Of a stretch of DNA of 41,336 nucleotides, positions 7,511 to 13,663 are shown one piece after another. Below the pieces are notes generated by a model. That model was not told the origin of the DNA. It saw only the letters and a list, made by a program, of their open reading frames with translations, and did not search any database. Every line of letters begins with the position of its first letter. Position 1 is the stretch's first letter. The stretch lies in IMG/VR virus record IMGVR_UViG_3300048593_000256, positions 1 through 41,336 of that record; one strand, written 5' to 3'. The translations under genes and the position numbers were made by a program. Origin of the DNA: a virus.

Positions 7511-7860
7511 GCGCCGTCGAGGCCGATCTGGCCAGCTACGAATCAGCGCAGGACCGCGCAGACCGTTACAACGATGCGCTTTGCGACTGGATCACGACCG
7601 ACCGCGTCAAAGCCAAGTTGCGCGATCTGATTTCGACCCAATGGGTGTCCACCGAGGACCTGCTGACCCTCGCTGTGTCCGCCATCGCCGACGCCGCCCC
7701 GCGCGAAATGACCGGCACCGCCGTGGCTTACGACAAGGGTGTCGAGCTGTTGAACAATCGCCTTGCCGGCCTCGTCTTGGCCGAGCTGGCGCTCGAATTT
7801 GACCGCGAGTGCGACGAGATCAGCGCGCAGAATCGAGCGGACGCGAGGGATGCGGCATGA
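7507..7860 (+). CDS. Hypothetical acidic helical protein
   Basis: 117 residues starting in an ATGA overlap. Mostly alpha-helical by composition (LASYESAQDRADRYNDALCDW; LNNRLAGLVLAELALEFDRE). No motif recognised. Part of the run of coupled genes 7265-8772. Confidence 0.7.
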   Translation: MSAVEADLASYESAQDRADRYNDALCDWITTDRVKAKLRDLISTQWVSTEDLLTLAVSAIADAAPREMTGTAVAYDKGVELLNNRLAGLVLAELALEFDRECDEISAQNRADARDAA

Positions 7861-8150
7861 GCGCGCCCGTTGATTTTGACATGACAATGAGTCAGGCGAT
7901 TTTCGATCTTGAGGCTTCGGGCATCGATACCGATCCGATGGAGGGGCTTCGGGACGCCGTGGCCGAGCTGGTCGAGGCCTGCCGCGCGCGCGACGCTGCG
8001 GGAGATGCGCATCGCTCGGCGATGAGGGCGAAACTCATTGCCCGCCAAGCCGGACTTCCCGAACCCGATATTAGCGACGCATCCCGCGCTCACTTGGCGG
8101 CCGAGGATCGCTACATGGCGGCCCTCGCCCGCTTCGGGGGTGCCAAGTGA
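7857..8150 (+). CDS. Hypothetical helical protein
   Basis: 97 residues, ATGA overlap with the previous gene. Acidic N-terminus, Ala-rich helices (DAVAELVEACRARDAAGDAH) and an end in LAAEDRYMAALARFGG. Similar in style to small phage coiled-coil accessory proteins; function unknown. Confidence 0.68.
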   Translation: MSAPVDFDMTMSQAIFDLEASGIDTDPMEGLRDAVAELVEACRARDAAGDAHRSAMRAKLIARQAGLPEPDISDASRAHLAAEDRYMAALARFGGAK

Positions 8151-8626
8151 ACGCAGAGCAGGCGCTGGCGGTGCTGGACTCTGTGATACAGAGGAGCGGG
8201 TATATCGTGGCTTGCGATGTCGTGCAAGCCCGCGCCTTCTTCGCCGCGCTGGCGGACGAATGCAGGCGGCAGGCAAACATCGTCCGCAGCCATGAGGCGC
8301 AGATTCTGCGAATGACGAAAGAGCGGGATGCGCAAGCCGAAAAAATCAAGGAGCTGGAACTTAAAGCGGCGCAATGGGATTCGCTCATCGCCGCGCGCGC
8401 TATGACTTCGGCGCAGCCGGAAACCGCAAAATGGAAAGCTATCGCGCGCAACCCGCTACGCACGATCGAAGCGATCAAGGATTGCCGCGCAGAAAACGGT
8501 CTTTCGCTCAGAGAGGCGCGGGATTGTGTGGAGGCCTATATCGCCAGCCTCCGCGAGATCATCCCCGATGCGCACGACTGTGGCCCCTCCGGCCGCTACT
8601 TCGAGCCAAAGGAGAAAGAGCAATGA
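8147..8626 (+). CDS. Protein with coiled coil and L7/L12 C-terminal-like domain
   Basis: 159 residues, GTG start in a GTGA overlap. A central coiled coil (MTKERDAQAEKIKELELKAA) is followed by KAIARNPLRTIEAIKDCRAE and NGLSLREARDCVEAYI. That arrangement (Lys-rich strand, then I-K-x-x-R-x-x-x-G-L-x-L-x-E-A-x-x-x-V-E) resembles the C-terminal domain of ribosomal protein L7/L12, the part that recruits translation factors. Phage proteins with such domains are known but unstudied; a role at the ribosome is inference. Confidence 0.7.
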   Translation: MNAEQALAVLDSVIQRSGYIVACDVVQARAFFAALADECRRQANIVRSHEAQILRMTKERDAQAEKIKELELKAAQWDSLIAARAMTSAQPETAKWKAIARNPLRTIEAIKDCRAENGLSLREARDCVEAYIASLREIIPDAHDCGPSGRYFEPKEKEQ

Positions 8627-8772
8627 TGTATGCCCGTACCGTAGTAGGGCAGCCTGTCATCATGCAGATGATCGATGAGGCAGAGCGTCAGGCGTATTTC
8701 GCCCAGTCTGCGCGGACGGTAGACGGCGAGCGAGCCGAGTATCGGGCGCTTGAAAGGGAGGACGAAAACTGA
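8623..8772 (+). CDS. Very small protein, last gene before the non-coding stretch
   Basis: 49 residues, ATG at 8623 after AAAGGAGAAAGAGCA, a good ribosome binding site. Acidic and Tyr/Gln-rich (IDEAERQAYFAQSARTVDGE). Overlaps the previous stop by four bases. No family recognised; its stop is where the 0.93-kb non-coding region begins. Confidence 0.62.
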   Translation: MMYARTVVGQPVIMQMIDEAERQAYFAQSARTVDGERAEYRALEREDEN

Positions 8773-8877
8773 TAGAGTCCAGGTACTCGGACGTTGCGGG
8801 GCGGCGACCCGCAGAGCCAAGCTTGACGCCATATTTGAGCCGATAGCACCTCGCCGCCATTAGGCGGCAAGCCCCAA

Positions 8878-8962
8878 CCGCCCGGGGCCGTCCGAAAGTT
8901 GTTTGGGGTGAATGCGCAGGCGATGCGCTGGGGTTCGACTCCCCGCCGTCCATCCCGGGCGG
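8878..8962 (+). repeat. Diverged copy D of the shared RNA module
   Basis: A 10-bp helix (8878-8887 with 8953-8962, one G-U) encloses AATGCGCAGGCGATGCGC (8911-8928). That differs by a single missing base from the 5' hairpin block of modules A and B. It is followed by the T-loop-like hairpin at 8930-8944. The conserved 3' block of A and B is absent. Confidence 0.5.
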
Positions 8963-9315
8963 AACGAGAAAAGGAAGATGCGGTGGTGTGAAGTCCGTCC
9001 GGTCCTTATGGGCTGGGGCCGCAATGCCGGGATCGCATCCGGCCACCCCTGCGTTTCAATGCCGGCAATCCATCAAATCCGGCGGGAGATAGCAACCGTG
9101 CTGCATAGCGGGCATGGGCTGATTGACTCCCGCCGGAGCCGGCGCCAACGTTTAGCCGGCCCTAGTGGCCGTAGAAATACCCCGGCGGCGTGGATAGACA
9201 CGCACCTAGTTCAACCTCATGACTAGGGTTTGTGGGCGTAAGCGGCATGGCATGAGGCGTGATGTAGCCGCCAGCAAGCGACAAAGCCGGTAACCAATCC
9301 GGCCCGGGGTTCCAA

Positions 9316-9465
9316 ACAATGCGGAATGCGCAGGCTGATGCGCAGCGAAAAGGGCTTAGGAGCTTGGCTGTATCAGGAGCCTTGAGGCAGTAGCCAATAC
9401 CCATTCAGATCGTCTGTAGCAGCCAAAAGCTGGAAGAAGTCGATAACAGCACCGGCCCGCATTGT
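9316..9465 (+). repeat. Copy A of the shared RNA module
   Basis: A closing helix of 9 bp (9316-9324/9457-9465) is followed directly by the hairpin block AATGCGCAGGCTGATGCGC (9325-9343). The 3' side has a 5-bp hairpin (9429-9433/9452-9456) holding the 18-nt loop AAGAAGTCGATAACAGCA. The same parts occur in the same order at 34618-34730 on the other strand. ACCCATTCA (near 9399-9407) is also shared. Copy A has about 50 more bases between the two conserved blocks. Confidence 0.8.
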
Positions 9466-9703
9466 GCAGTAAGGCGGAACAGAAATGGCCTCCGAGTCCT
9501 AGCCGAGAGGCTAGTTGAAGTCCATCGGCAAGGTGCGCCCTCCGATGGCAAGGCAGTAAGGCGTGGCCCCGGCCATACGGGGCGCTGAACCCTACGGCCT
9601 CCCGCTGGGCCGGCCTTACACCGCATCCTCCCAGTGTAAGGAGAGGCGAAAGCCGCAGCGGGAACATTCAGTTCTGCGATGGGTCGCAGATAAGGAGGAA
9701 GGC

Positions 9704-10105
9704 ATGATAATCGCGACAGGTAGCGCCGGCATCCCGCGCGGGGCGCTGGCTAAGATCCGCAAGATAGCGGATGGCTCTTTTGTGTCTCGGATCGATATTG
9801 ACCCGCCGCCGATTGAAGGCTGGGAAGTGGACAGGGCGACAGGTATTGCCCTAGCCATGCGGTGCGTGGAGCCGCACTCGGATGTTTGGCTTGGCACAGG
9901 CCCTGAACCGCCCGCACGCGATCAGGCGTCATTATTTTGGCTCTTGCAAGAGCCGCGGCGCGGACGTTTTTATTTGCAGTGTGGCGAAGGCTTCGCCGGG
10001 CTGGGTCGCGGCGATTGGGTGCTATTCCCGCACGATATTGCTGCGCACTGCGCGACTGCGGACAGCCTGTGGCGCGGGGTTGCGTGGCAGTGCAGGCGGA
10101 TTTAA
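9704..10105 (+). CDS. Hypothetical protein downstream of ncRNA-1
   Basis: 133 residues; the ATG at 9704 follows TAAGGAGGAAGGC, a strong ribosome binding site. The frame can be extended back to 9563, but only through conserved-looking RNA helices. Sequence features include IDPPPIEGWEVDRATGIALA and a C-terminal beta-rich region ending GDWVLFPHDIAAHC. No domain recognised. It is the only gene between the large RNA and the terminator at 10183, so it may be expressed from the same transcript. Confidence 0.75.
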   Translation: MIIATGSAGIPRGALAKIRKIADGSFVSRIDIDPPPIEGWEVDRATGIALAMRCVEPHSDVWLGTGPEPPARDQASLFWLLQEPRRGRFYLQCGEGFAGLGRGDWVLFPHDIAAHCATADSLWRGVAWQCRRI

Positions 10106-10148
10106 GGTGTTCCCGGGCCCCGGGCGTGCGGCGGATGGTTGCTCATCG

Positions 10149-10181
10149 CGCCGAAGTTTCTAGGTTGCCAGCCTAGAGGCG
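10149..10181 (+). other. Two-part hairpin in the 3' untranslated region
   Basis: A 6-bp stem (10159-10164/10172-10177) with the 7-nt loop TTGCCAG sits on a 4-bp stem (10149-10152/10178-10181) across a one-sided internal loop. It lies directly upstream of the bidirectional terminator. The arm resembles a tRNA anticodon arm (GCC), but no tRNA can be built around it. Confidence 0.4.
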
Positions 10182-10182
10182 G

Positions 10183-10207
10183 AAAAGGCCCCTGATCGGG
10201 GCCTTTT
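10183..10207. terminator. Bidirectional rho-independent terminator
   Basis: A perfect 10-bp stem AAAAGGCCCC (10183-10192) / GGGGCCTTTT (10198-10207) with loop TGATC. The A-run on one side and T-run on the other let it work in both directions. It sits exactly between the convergent genes 9704-10105 (+) and 10217-10414 (-). Confidence 0.9.
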
Positions 10208-10216
10208 CTTTGCCGC

Positions 10217-10414
10217 TTAGCCGGCAGGTCGCCAGCGGTTCGGCGGAGGATAGTTTTCCTCGTCCCAAGTCGTGCGCACTGGCCCCATTGGCGTGAAAGC
10301 CATTCCGACCCATCTGCGGCCATCGTGAGACATAAGGACTTCGCCGACATCCGGCATGCTGTCGTTCGAGACATAAACCGGAATGCCTCGGGGCGCGGTG
10401 TTGATCGGGTTCAT
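10217..10414 (-). CDS. Small conserved-type phage protein (TAPRGxPVxV...)
   Basis: 65 residues. MNPINTAPRGIPVYVSNDSM then DVGEVLMSHDGRRWVGMAF and a proline-rich end. This 'I-x-T-A-P-x-x-x-P-V-x-V' start followed by a WVG core is a common small phage/prophage protein type of unknown role. Third gene of a leftward operon; its ATG overlaps the stop of the upstream gene (ATGA). Confidence 0.75.
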   Translation of the reverse strand: MNPINTAPRGIPVYVSNDSMPDVGEVLMSHDGRRWVGMAFTPMGPVRTTWDEENYPPPNRWRPAG

Positions 10415-10572
10415 GTGCTGGCATCCTTAAGTGCGTACTCGATTGCGGCCCTTTCCGACCCCTTGGCCGCGATCAGCGCCGCAAGGGCCTTGATCGCTTC
10501 GGGGCAGAGCAGGACCGCGCTAAGTCGGCGGCCCTTGGCTCGGTGTTTGGCGACTCTGGCGGTGGAGGTCAT
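10411..10572 (-). CDS. Small ribbon-helix-helix-like protein
   Basis: 53 residues, read from 10572 down to 10411. TSTARVAKHRAKGRRLSAVL is a basic N-terminal strand, followed by two predicted helices (CPEAIKALAALIAAKGSERA, then AIEYALKDAS). That is the length and order of a ribbon-helix-helix (CopG/Arc-type) DNA-binding protein. It overlaps both neighbours by ATGA, so the three genes form one coupled operon. It may regulate its own operon (inference). Confidence 0.62.
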   Translation of the reverse strand: MTSTARVAKHRAKGRRLSAVLLCPEAIKALAALIAAKGSERAAIEYALKDAST

Positions 10573-10751
10573 GCTCGAAGCACCCAGCCGATGAGCGTAT
10601 CGCCGTCGTCGTCCCTGAGCTCAAGATCGGATGTTTCCGCATCTTCGGCATAAAAGCCATACCGTTCAGCCATTGCGGGGAGTTCGGCTTTGGAGAAATG
10701 AACGGGACGCGAGCGGTCTGCAAACCGAATAACAAAATCGAAACTGGGCAT
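10569..10751 (-). CDS. Hypothetical small acidic protein
   Basis: 60 residues from ATG 10751, preceded on this strand by CGAGGAAAAGACA. Sequence PSFDFVIRFADRSRPVHFSK then ELPAMAERYGFYAEDAETSD. The frame extends upstream to 10892, but the extra part crosses a terminator-like hairpin and is unlikely to be translated. First gene of the leftward operon 10751-10217. Confidence 0.72.
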   Translation of the reverse strand: MPSFDFVIRFADRSRPVHFSKAELPAMAERYGFYAEDAETSDLELRDDDGDTLIGWVLRA

Positions 10752-10865
10752 TGTCTTTTCCTCGTTAGTGGCTAGGCGCTTTGCCCTGCCGATGTGTGTA
10801 GATTGCCAGAGTTGCCGGAAACAGTCAACAGTAATCCGACGAATGGTAGTAGGCGCAACAGGGGG

Positions 10866-10895
10866 TTGACGAGTCAAGGGGAAGAGAAGCAAAAT
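10866..10895 (+). promoter_or_regulatory. Dyad TTGAC-GA-GTCAA with promoter-like spacing
   Basis: TTGACGAGTCAA (10866-10877) carries a -35-like element on both strands and is a 10-bp dyad. On the plus strand CAAAAT (10890-10895) lies 18 bases after TTGACG. Either a weak promoter or an operator between the leftward operon and the late genes. Confidence 0.3.
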
Positions 10896-10924
10896 GGAGC
10901 CCGGATAATGACATCCCGGGCTCC
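10892..10924 (-). terminator. Leftward terminator or attenuator hairpin
   Basis: A 9-bp perfect stem (10896-10904 with 10916-10924) and 11-nt loop. Read leftwards it is followed by ATTTTGCTTC, a short U-run, as in a rho-independent terminator. It lies upstream of the leftward operon starting at 10751, so it could end a short leftward transcript or attenuate the operon. Confidence 0.55.
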
Positions 10925-10981
10925 GCTGCCTTACCTCATAACAAGGTGGCGTGCTTGCTAAACATTATCCGCACCCTCCTT

Positions 10982-11065
10982 CGCAGTTAGACCCTCTGCG
11001 ATTAGGGGCTCTCGGTCAGAGCAGCTAGTCATCAAACCCGTCCCCTGTTGGCGCAGGGGGCGGGT
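10982..11065. other. Three consecutive hairpins in the 10752-11138 intergenic region
   Basis: Stems at 10982-10986/10996-11000, 11008-11012/11018-11022 and a long 12-bp hairpin 11036-11047/11054-11065 (one G-U pair). The 387-base gap between the leftward operon and the late genes otherwise holds the terminator-like hairpin at 10896-10924, the dyad at 10866 and only tiny open frames on the minus strand. No larger gene is seen. Confidence 0.5.
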
Positions 11066-11079
11066 CCGAACGGTAGTAG

Positions 11080-11093
11080 TGTTCCATTTTTGT
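11080..11093 (+). repeat. 14-nt repeat TGTTCCATTTTTGT (second copy)
   Basis: Identical to 314-327, the short gap after dnaB. Both copies lie 35-62 bases upstream of the first gene of a rightward block. Possible phage-specific control element. Confidence 0.5.
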
Positions 11094-11138
11094 TCGCAAT
11101 GTGGTATTCTCGGCCGAACTAGGACCGGGAACGCGACA

Positions 11139-11264
11139 ATGAAGAATGCTCCGCCCCCTAAGAAGGCTCCGCCCCCTAAGAAAGCGCCGCCACCGAGAAG
11201 GCCGACCCCAAAAGAGAATCCGGGGTTTCTCGGCAAGTCAAAGAAACAGAACAACCCCGGCTGA
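11139..11264 (+). CDS. Pro/Lys-repeat small protein
   Basis: 41 residues: NAPPPKKAPPPKKAPPPRRP followed by TPKENPGFLGKSKKQ. The DNA holds near-perfect tandem copies of a CCGCCCCCTAAGAA-type unit, so the repeat can expand or contract. Highly basic and probably unstructured; polyproline II conformation is likely. Its stop overlaps the endolysin ATG (TGATG). Function unknown; short Pro/Lys-rich proteins of this sort occur near phage lysis or structural genes. Confidence 0.6.
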   Translation: MKNAPPPKKAPPPKKAPPPRRPTPKENPGFLGKSKKQNNPG

Positions 11265-11686
11265 TGCTCCCGATCCGCTTTCTGACGATCCATTGCGCCG
11301 CGACCCCCGAGGGGCGCGATAACTCTGCCGAGGAAATACGGCGGTGGGACATTGCGCGCTTTGGCCAACCTAGCTATCACATTGTCATTGAGTTGGACGG
11401 CGACGCAGTCCGTCATTTGCGAGACGATCAGCGCGGCGCGCATGTCGCCAAGGCGAACACTGGAAACATTGGAATCTGCTACGTCGGCGGCACGGAGACG
11501 CTCAACGCTGGCGGGAAGCCAAAGGACACGCGCACGCCGGCCCAAAAAGCGACAATGGCGAGATTGGTTCGGGAGTATCAGGCCAAGTATCCCGGGATCA
11601 AGGTTAGGGGGCATCGCGATTTGCCGGGCGTCAAAAAGGCGTGCCCGAGTTTTGATGTTGCGGCGTGGCTGAAGGAAATCGACTGA
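11264..11686 (+). CDS. Endolysin: N-acetylmuramoyl-L-alanine amidase (T7 lysozyme-like)
   Basis: 140 residues of the amidase_2 fold. It cuts the bond between N-acetylmuramic acid and the stem peptide of peptidoglycan. Zinc ligands are visible: H10 in LTIHCAATP, H117 in VRGHRDLPGV and C127 in KKACPSF, as in T7 lysozyme (His, His, Cys). The SYHIVIELDG and NTGNIGICYVGG strands are also typical. Length is close to T7 lysozyme (about 150). No signal sequence, so it needs the downstream holin for export. T7 lysozyme also inhibits T7 RNA polymerase, but no phage polymerase gene is seen here. Confidence 0.93.
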   Translation: MLPIRFLTIHCAATPEGRDNSAEEIRRWDIARFGQPSYHIVIELDGDAVRHLRDDQRGAHVAKANTGNIGICYVGGTETLNAGGKPKDTRTPAQKATMARLVREYQAKYPGIKVRGHRDLPGVKKACPSFDVAAWLKEID

Positions 11687-11985
11687 TGGCCGTTGAGACT
11701 TTGTCGGACTATGCGGTGTGGGCCTTGTGCGCGGCGTCTGCTTACCTAGGCAAAAAGACCTTGGACAATGACCGGGCCGTTGCGGCGCTCGAACTCAAGG
11801 TTGAAAAAGAGTTCCAGCGCAAAGAGGGGTTAGAGGAGACGATCCGCAAGGCCGTAGACGCCGCATTTGTGCCGATGAATGCAAAGCTGGATCAGGCGCT
11901 AGAGGAGTTGGAGACGCAGCGCCTAGACCTGAATATCATTTTGGACAAGTTTGAAGTGCCGGCGGGGCAGCGGAATGGGCACTGA
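11686..11985 (+). CDS. Small membrane-associated coiled-coil protein in the lysis cassette
   Basis: 99 residues, ATG overlapping the endolysin stop by one base (TGATG), preceded by GAAGGAAATCGAC. A weakly hydrophobic N-terminal helix (YAVWALCAASAYLG) is followed by a long charged coiled coil (ALELKVEKEFQRKEGLEETI). Location suggests a lysis accessory or a holin-like partner; no family recognised. Confidence 0.65.
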   Translation: MAVETLSDYAVWALCAASAYLGKKTLDNDRAVAALELKVEKEFQRKEGLEETIRKAVDAAFVPMNAKLDQALEELETQRLDLNIILDKFEVPAGQRNGH

Positions 11986-12298
11986 TCATGAAGTCTTACG
12001 GCAGGTGAAAGCGCGTCAAGACAAGCTGGAGCGGCTTATTCAGGACGTGAAGGAGCTAAGGCAGACCCCGCCGGCCGTAGGAGCCAATACGGGGACGGCC
12101 ACGATCACGGTCAACATGGGCGGGTGGGGTGTGGCGGTAGCGGTCTGTGCGGCCCTGTTTTGCCTCTTGCTGGTGATTGACATGCGGAACGATCAGCGAG
12201 ATTCCAATCGCAAGATCGAGAGAGCGCAGGACTACAACAACATGCTGTGGCAGAGATACCCGGAGCTACGTCCGGAGAATTTGGAGAAGAAGCAATGA
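11975..12298 (+). CDS. Coiled-coil protein with one transmembrane helix, lysis cassette
   Basis: 107 residues from ATG 11975. N-terminal coiled coil (QVKARQDKLERLIQDVKELR), then a transmembrane helix at about residues 50-69 (GGWGVAVAVCAALFCLLLVI) and a charged tail. Topology with one helix between charged domains fits a class III-like holin partner or regulator. It overlaps the preceding gene by 11 bases and the next by ATGA. Confidence 0.65.
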   Translation: MGTDHEVLRQVKARQDKLERLIQDVKELRQTPPAVGANTGTATITVNMGGWGVAVAVCAALFCLLLVIDMRNDQRDSNRKIERAQDYNNMLWQRYPELRPENLEKKQ

Positions 12299-12579
12299 GC
12301 ACCCCGATCATTATTGGCGGAAGCCCGCCCCCGCCGCCCCCGCCTAGGAAATTGCTAGGCATCCCGTTGACCAGTGACGCCGGTCAGGTTCTCCGCAAGT
12401 GGTCTACCAAGCTGGTAGCGATCGCGGGTCTGTCCACGCTGGCGCTTTCGACCTATGCGGCGTGGCCGGCCCGGCTGCAAGAGCTTACCCCCGATTGGGC
12501 GCTTGGCGTTTTGGCTGTCTTGCAATTCGTCTATGTACTGGTCCCTGCGGCTACTTCGATCCTCCAGAGGACCAAATGA
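12295..12579 (+). CDS. Probable holin (two transmembrane helices)
   Basis: 94 residues, ATGA overlap. A run of seven prolines near residues 11-17 and a basic segment precede two hydrophobic helices at about 39-57 (KLVAIAGLSTLALSTYAAW) and 68-88 (WALGVLAVLQFVYVLVPAA), with a short basic C-terminus. Size, topology and position between endolysin and spanins fit a holin that forms the membrane lesion releasing the endolysin. The neighbours at 11686 and 11975 are alternative or accessory holins. Confidence 0.75.
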   Translation: MSTPIIIGGSPPPPPPPRKLLGIPLTSDAGQVLRKWSTKLVAIAGLSTLALSTYAAWPARLQELTPDWALGVLAVLQFVYVLVPAATSILQRTK

Positions 12580-13085
12580 CCCCGTATCTGCCCGCGCTCA
12601 AATGGCTAGGCGTCGGCGTGCTGATCGTCGGCGTCTGGTTTCATGGTTACTCGAAAGGTAACGACGCGGGCGAGGTCGAGGTTGCGAAGCTGACCGCCAA
12701 GCATGCCGAGACGATGCGGTCAATCGAAGAGGAATTCCGGAGACTGGAAGCCGAGGCCCGGATCAAAGAGCACCAAATGGCGGATGAGTTGGCAAAGATC
12801 GCCGCCGCATACGAGGACGACAAGCATGAAATTGCACAGAGTACCCGCAATGCTGTTTTGGCTGACTTGCGCGCTGGCCGTATCCGGCTGCGCCAGCCTA
12901 CCCAAACAGTGCCCGCCACCGATCAATCTCCCGCCGCCGCCGGCCAATGTGATGGCCAAGCCGCAAGCGGAAGCCAAGCTGAGGGCGATCTTGTTCGAGC
13001 CGCCGACATCATCGCAATCGGCGCAGAGTCAGACGCCCAACTCGCAGCCTGTCAGTCCGTGATTCAGTCTTATCGGCTGGATTAA
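12576..13085 (+). CDS. Rz: Inner-membrane spanin Rz
   Basis: 169 residues, ATGA overlap with the holin gene. N-terminal transmembrane anchor at about residues 8-26 (KWLGVGVLIVGVWFHGYSKG), then a long periplasmic coiled coil (KHAETMRSIEEEFRRLEAEA). This is the i-spanin layout; it complexes with the outer-membrane lipoprotein Rz1 to fuse inner and outer membranes in the last step of lysis. Rz1 is embedded in its coding sequence in another frame. Confidence 0.88.
   Translation: MTPYLPALKWLGVGVLIVGVWFHGYSKGNDAGEVEVAKLTAKHAETMRSIEEEFRRLEAEARIKEHQMADELAKIAAAYEDDKHEIAQSTRNAVLADLRAGRIRLRQPTQTVPATDQSPAAAGQCDGQAASGSQAEGDLVRAADIIAIGAESDAQLAACQSVIQSYRLD
12826..13062 (+). CDS. Rz1: Outer-membrane spanin lipoprotein Rz1 (nested in Rz)
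   Basis: 78 residues read in the +1 frame entirely inside Rz, starting at ATG 12826. Signal sequence MKLHRVPAMLFWLTCALAVS with lipobox LAVSGC; C22 would be lipidated. The mature part is proline-rich (LPKQCPPPINLPPPPANV), as in o-spanins. The nested arrangement matches lambda Rz/Rz1. It shows that the host has an outer membrane. Confidence 0.88.
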   Translation: MKLHRVPAMLFWLTCALAVSGCASLPKQCPPPINLPPPPANVMAKPQAEAKLRAILFEPPTSSQSAQSQTPNSQPVSP

Positions 13086-13103
13086 AATTTACAAGTGTAA
13101 TCA

Positions 13104-13385
13104 ATGCCATTCAAGAAAGGACAATCCGGAAACCCTCGAGGCAAGCCGAAAGGCGCAGTCAGCAAGGTTGATCGCGAATTCCGCGAGACCGTGCGCATGT
13201 TGCTCGAGGAGAACGCGGACAACGTGGCGATATGGCTGCGGCAGGTCGCAGAGAAAGACCCGGACAAGGCGCTGGACAAGCTGGTGCGTCTTGCCGAGTT
13301 CGCGGCGCCGAAGCTATCGCGCGCAGAGATTGGCGGGAAGGATGGCGCCCCAATCAGCGTCAGTCTTGTGAGGTTCAGCGAATGA
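13104..13385 (+). CDS. Terminase small subunit-like protein (DUF5681 type)
   Basis: 93 residues. The N-terminus PFKKGQSGNPRGKPKGAVSK is the typical GQSGNPxGRPKG motif of DUF5681 proteins, which in phages lie next to the large terminase and are taken to be DNA-recognition small subunits. Helical remainder (ALDKLVRLAEFAAPKLSRAE). No clear ribosome binding site; an in-frame stop lies just upstream, so this is the first possible ATG. Confidence 0.75.
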   Translation: MPFKKGQSGNPRGKPKGAVSKVDREFRETVRMLLEENADNVAIWLRQVAEKDPDKALDKLVRLAEFAAPKLSRAEIGGKDGAPISVSLVRFSE

Positions 13386-13663
13386 TCTTTGTCCCGAAGT
13401 CTGGCGAGCTGGCATACAGGCGCGGCCGACAGGTCTGCATTGACATCGGCGAGGCTGTCCGAGAGCACCAGCTTGCCGGGCGCCATGTCGAGGAAGTCCG
13501 AATCTCCAAGAACGTGGGCGCAGACATGCGGGTGTTCTATACGCAGGCGGCGCAGGCGTTCGACAACGTGCTGCCCAAGCGCATTCTTGGCGTCCCGCTG
13601 ATTGAGGGCGAGACAGACGGGAAGGACGTGGTGATTCGTGTCGGCGATCACAGTACCTGCTAA
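13382..13663 (+). CDS. Hypothetical protein between terminase subunits
   Basis: 93 residues, ATGA overlap with the previous gene. Beta-rich sequence (IFVPKSGELAYRRGRQVCID; VLPKRILGVPLIEGE). It overlaps the large terminase gene by 26 bases. No family recognised. Position suggests a packaging or head-assembly role, otherwise unknown. Confidence 0.65.
   Translation: MIFVPKSGELAYRRGRQVCIDIGEAVREHQLAGRHVEEVRISKNVGADMRVFYTQAAQAFDNVLPKRILGVPLIEGETDGKDVVIRVGDHSTC

Larger units (their letters stand above)
8773..9703 (+). ncRNA. Large structured non-coding RNA (ncRNA-1), candidate
   Basis: 931 bases without a credible gene in any frame, but with dense helices. Examples, 5' to 3': 6-bp hairpin 8795-8800/8808-8813; 10-bp long-range helix 8878-8887/8953-8962; T-loop-like hairpin 8930-8944 (GGGG, UUCGACU, CCCC); 8026-type 5-bp stem at 9026-9030/9039-9043; perfect 11-bp helix 9078-9088/9127-9137; 9157-9161/9167-9171; 9205-9210/9222-9227; 9286-9290/9299-9303; 9-bp helix 9316-9324/9457-9465; GAGA-capped 6-bp hairpin 9499-9514; 7-bp 9522-9528/9542-9548; 6-bp 9566-9571/9578-9583; a three-way junction 9601-9662 with a GAAA-capped arm; and 9674-9689. 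Strand is inferred from rightward neighbours and GNRA loops. Size, phage context and ornate fold recall GOLLD/ROOL RNAs, but membership is untested. Confidence 0.75.

Noticed and set aside
8930-8952. tRNA 3'-end-like sequence (T-arm then CCGTCCA), possible tRNA or attP
   Set aside because: No matching 5' acceptor strand, D-arm or anticodon arm upstream, and no integrase gene in the genome. Better explained as a T-loop motif inside ncRNA-1.
10159-10177. Anticodon-arm-like hairpin with GCC (glycine)
   Set aside because: No acceptor stem, D-arm or T-arm can be placed around it; the following helix is a terminator with A- and T-runs.
10958-11614. Long minus-strand open frame antisense to the endolysin
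   Set aside because: Most of it mirrors the well-supported amidase gene on the plus strand. Only its last 24 codons lie outside and are considered separately.
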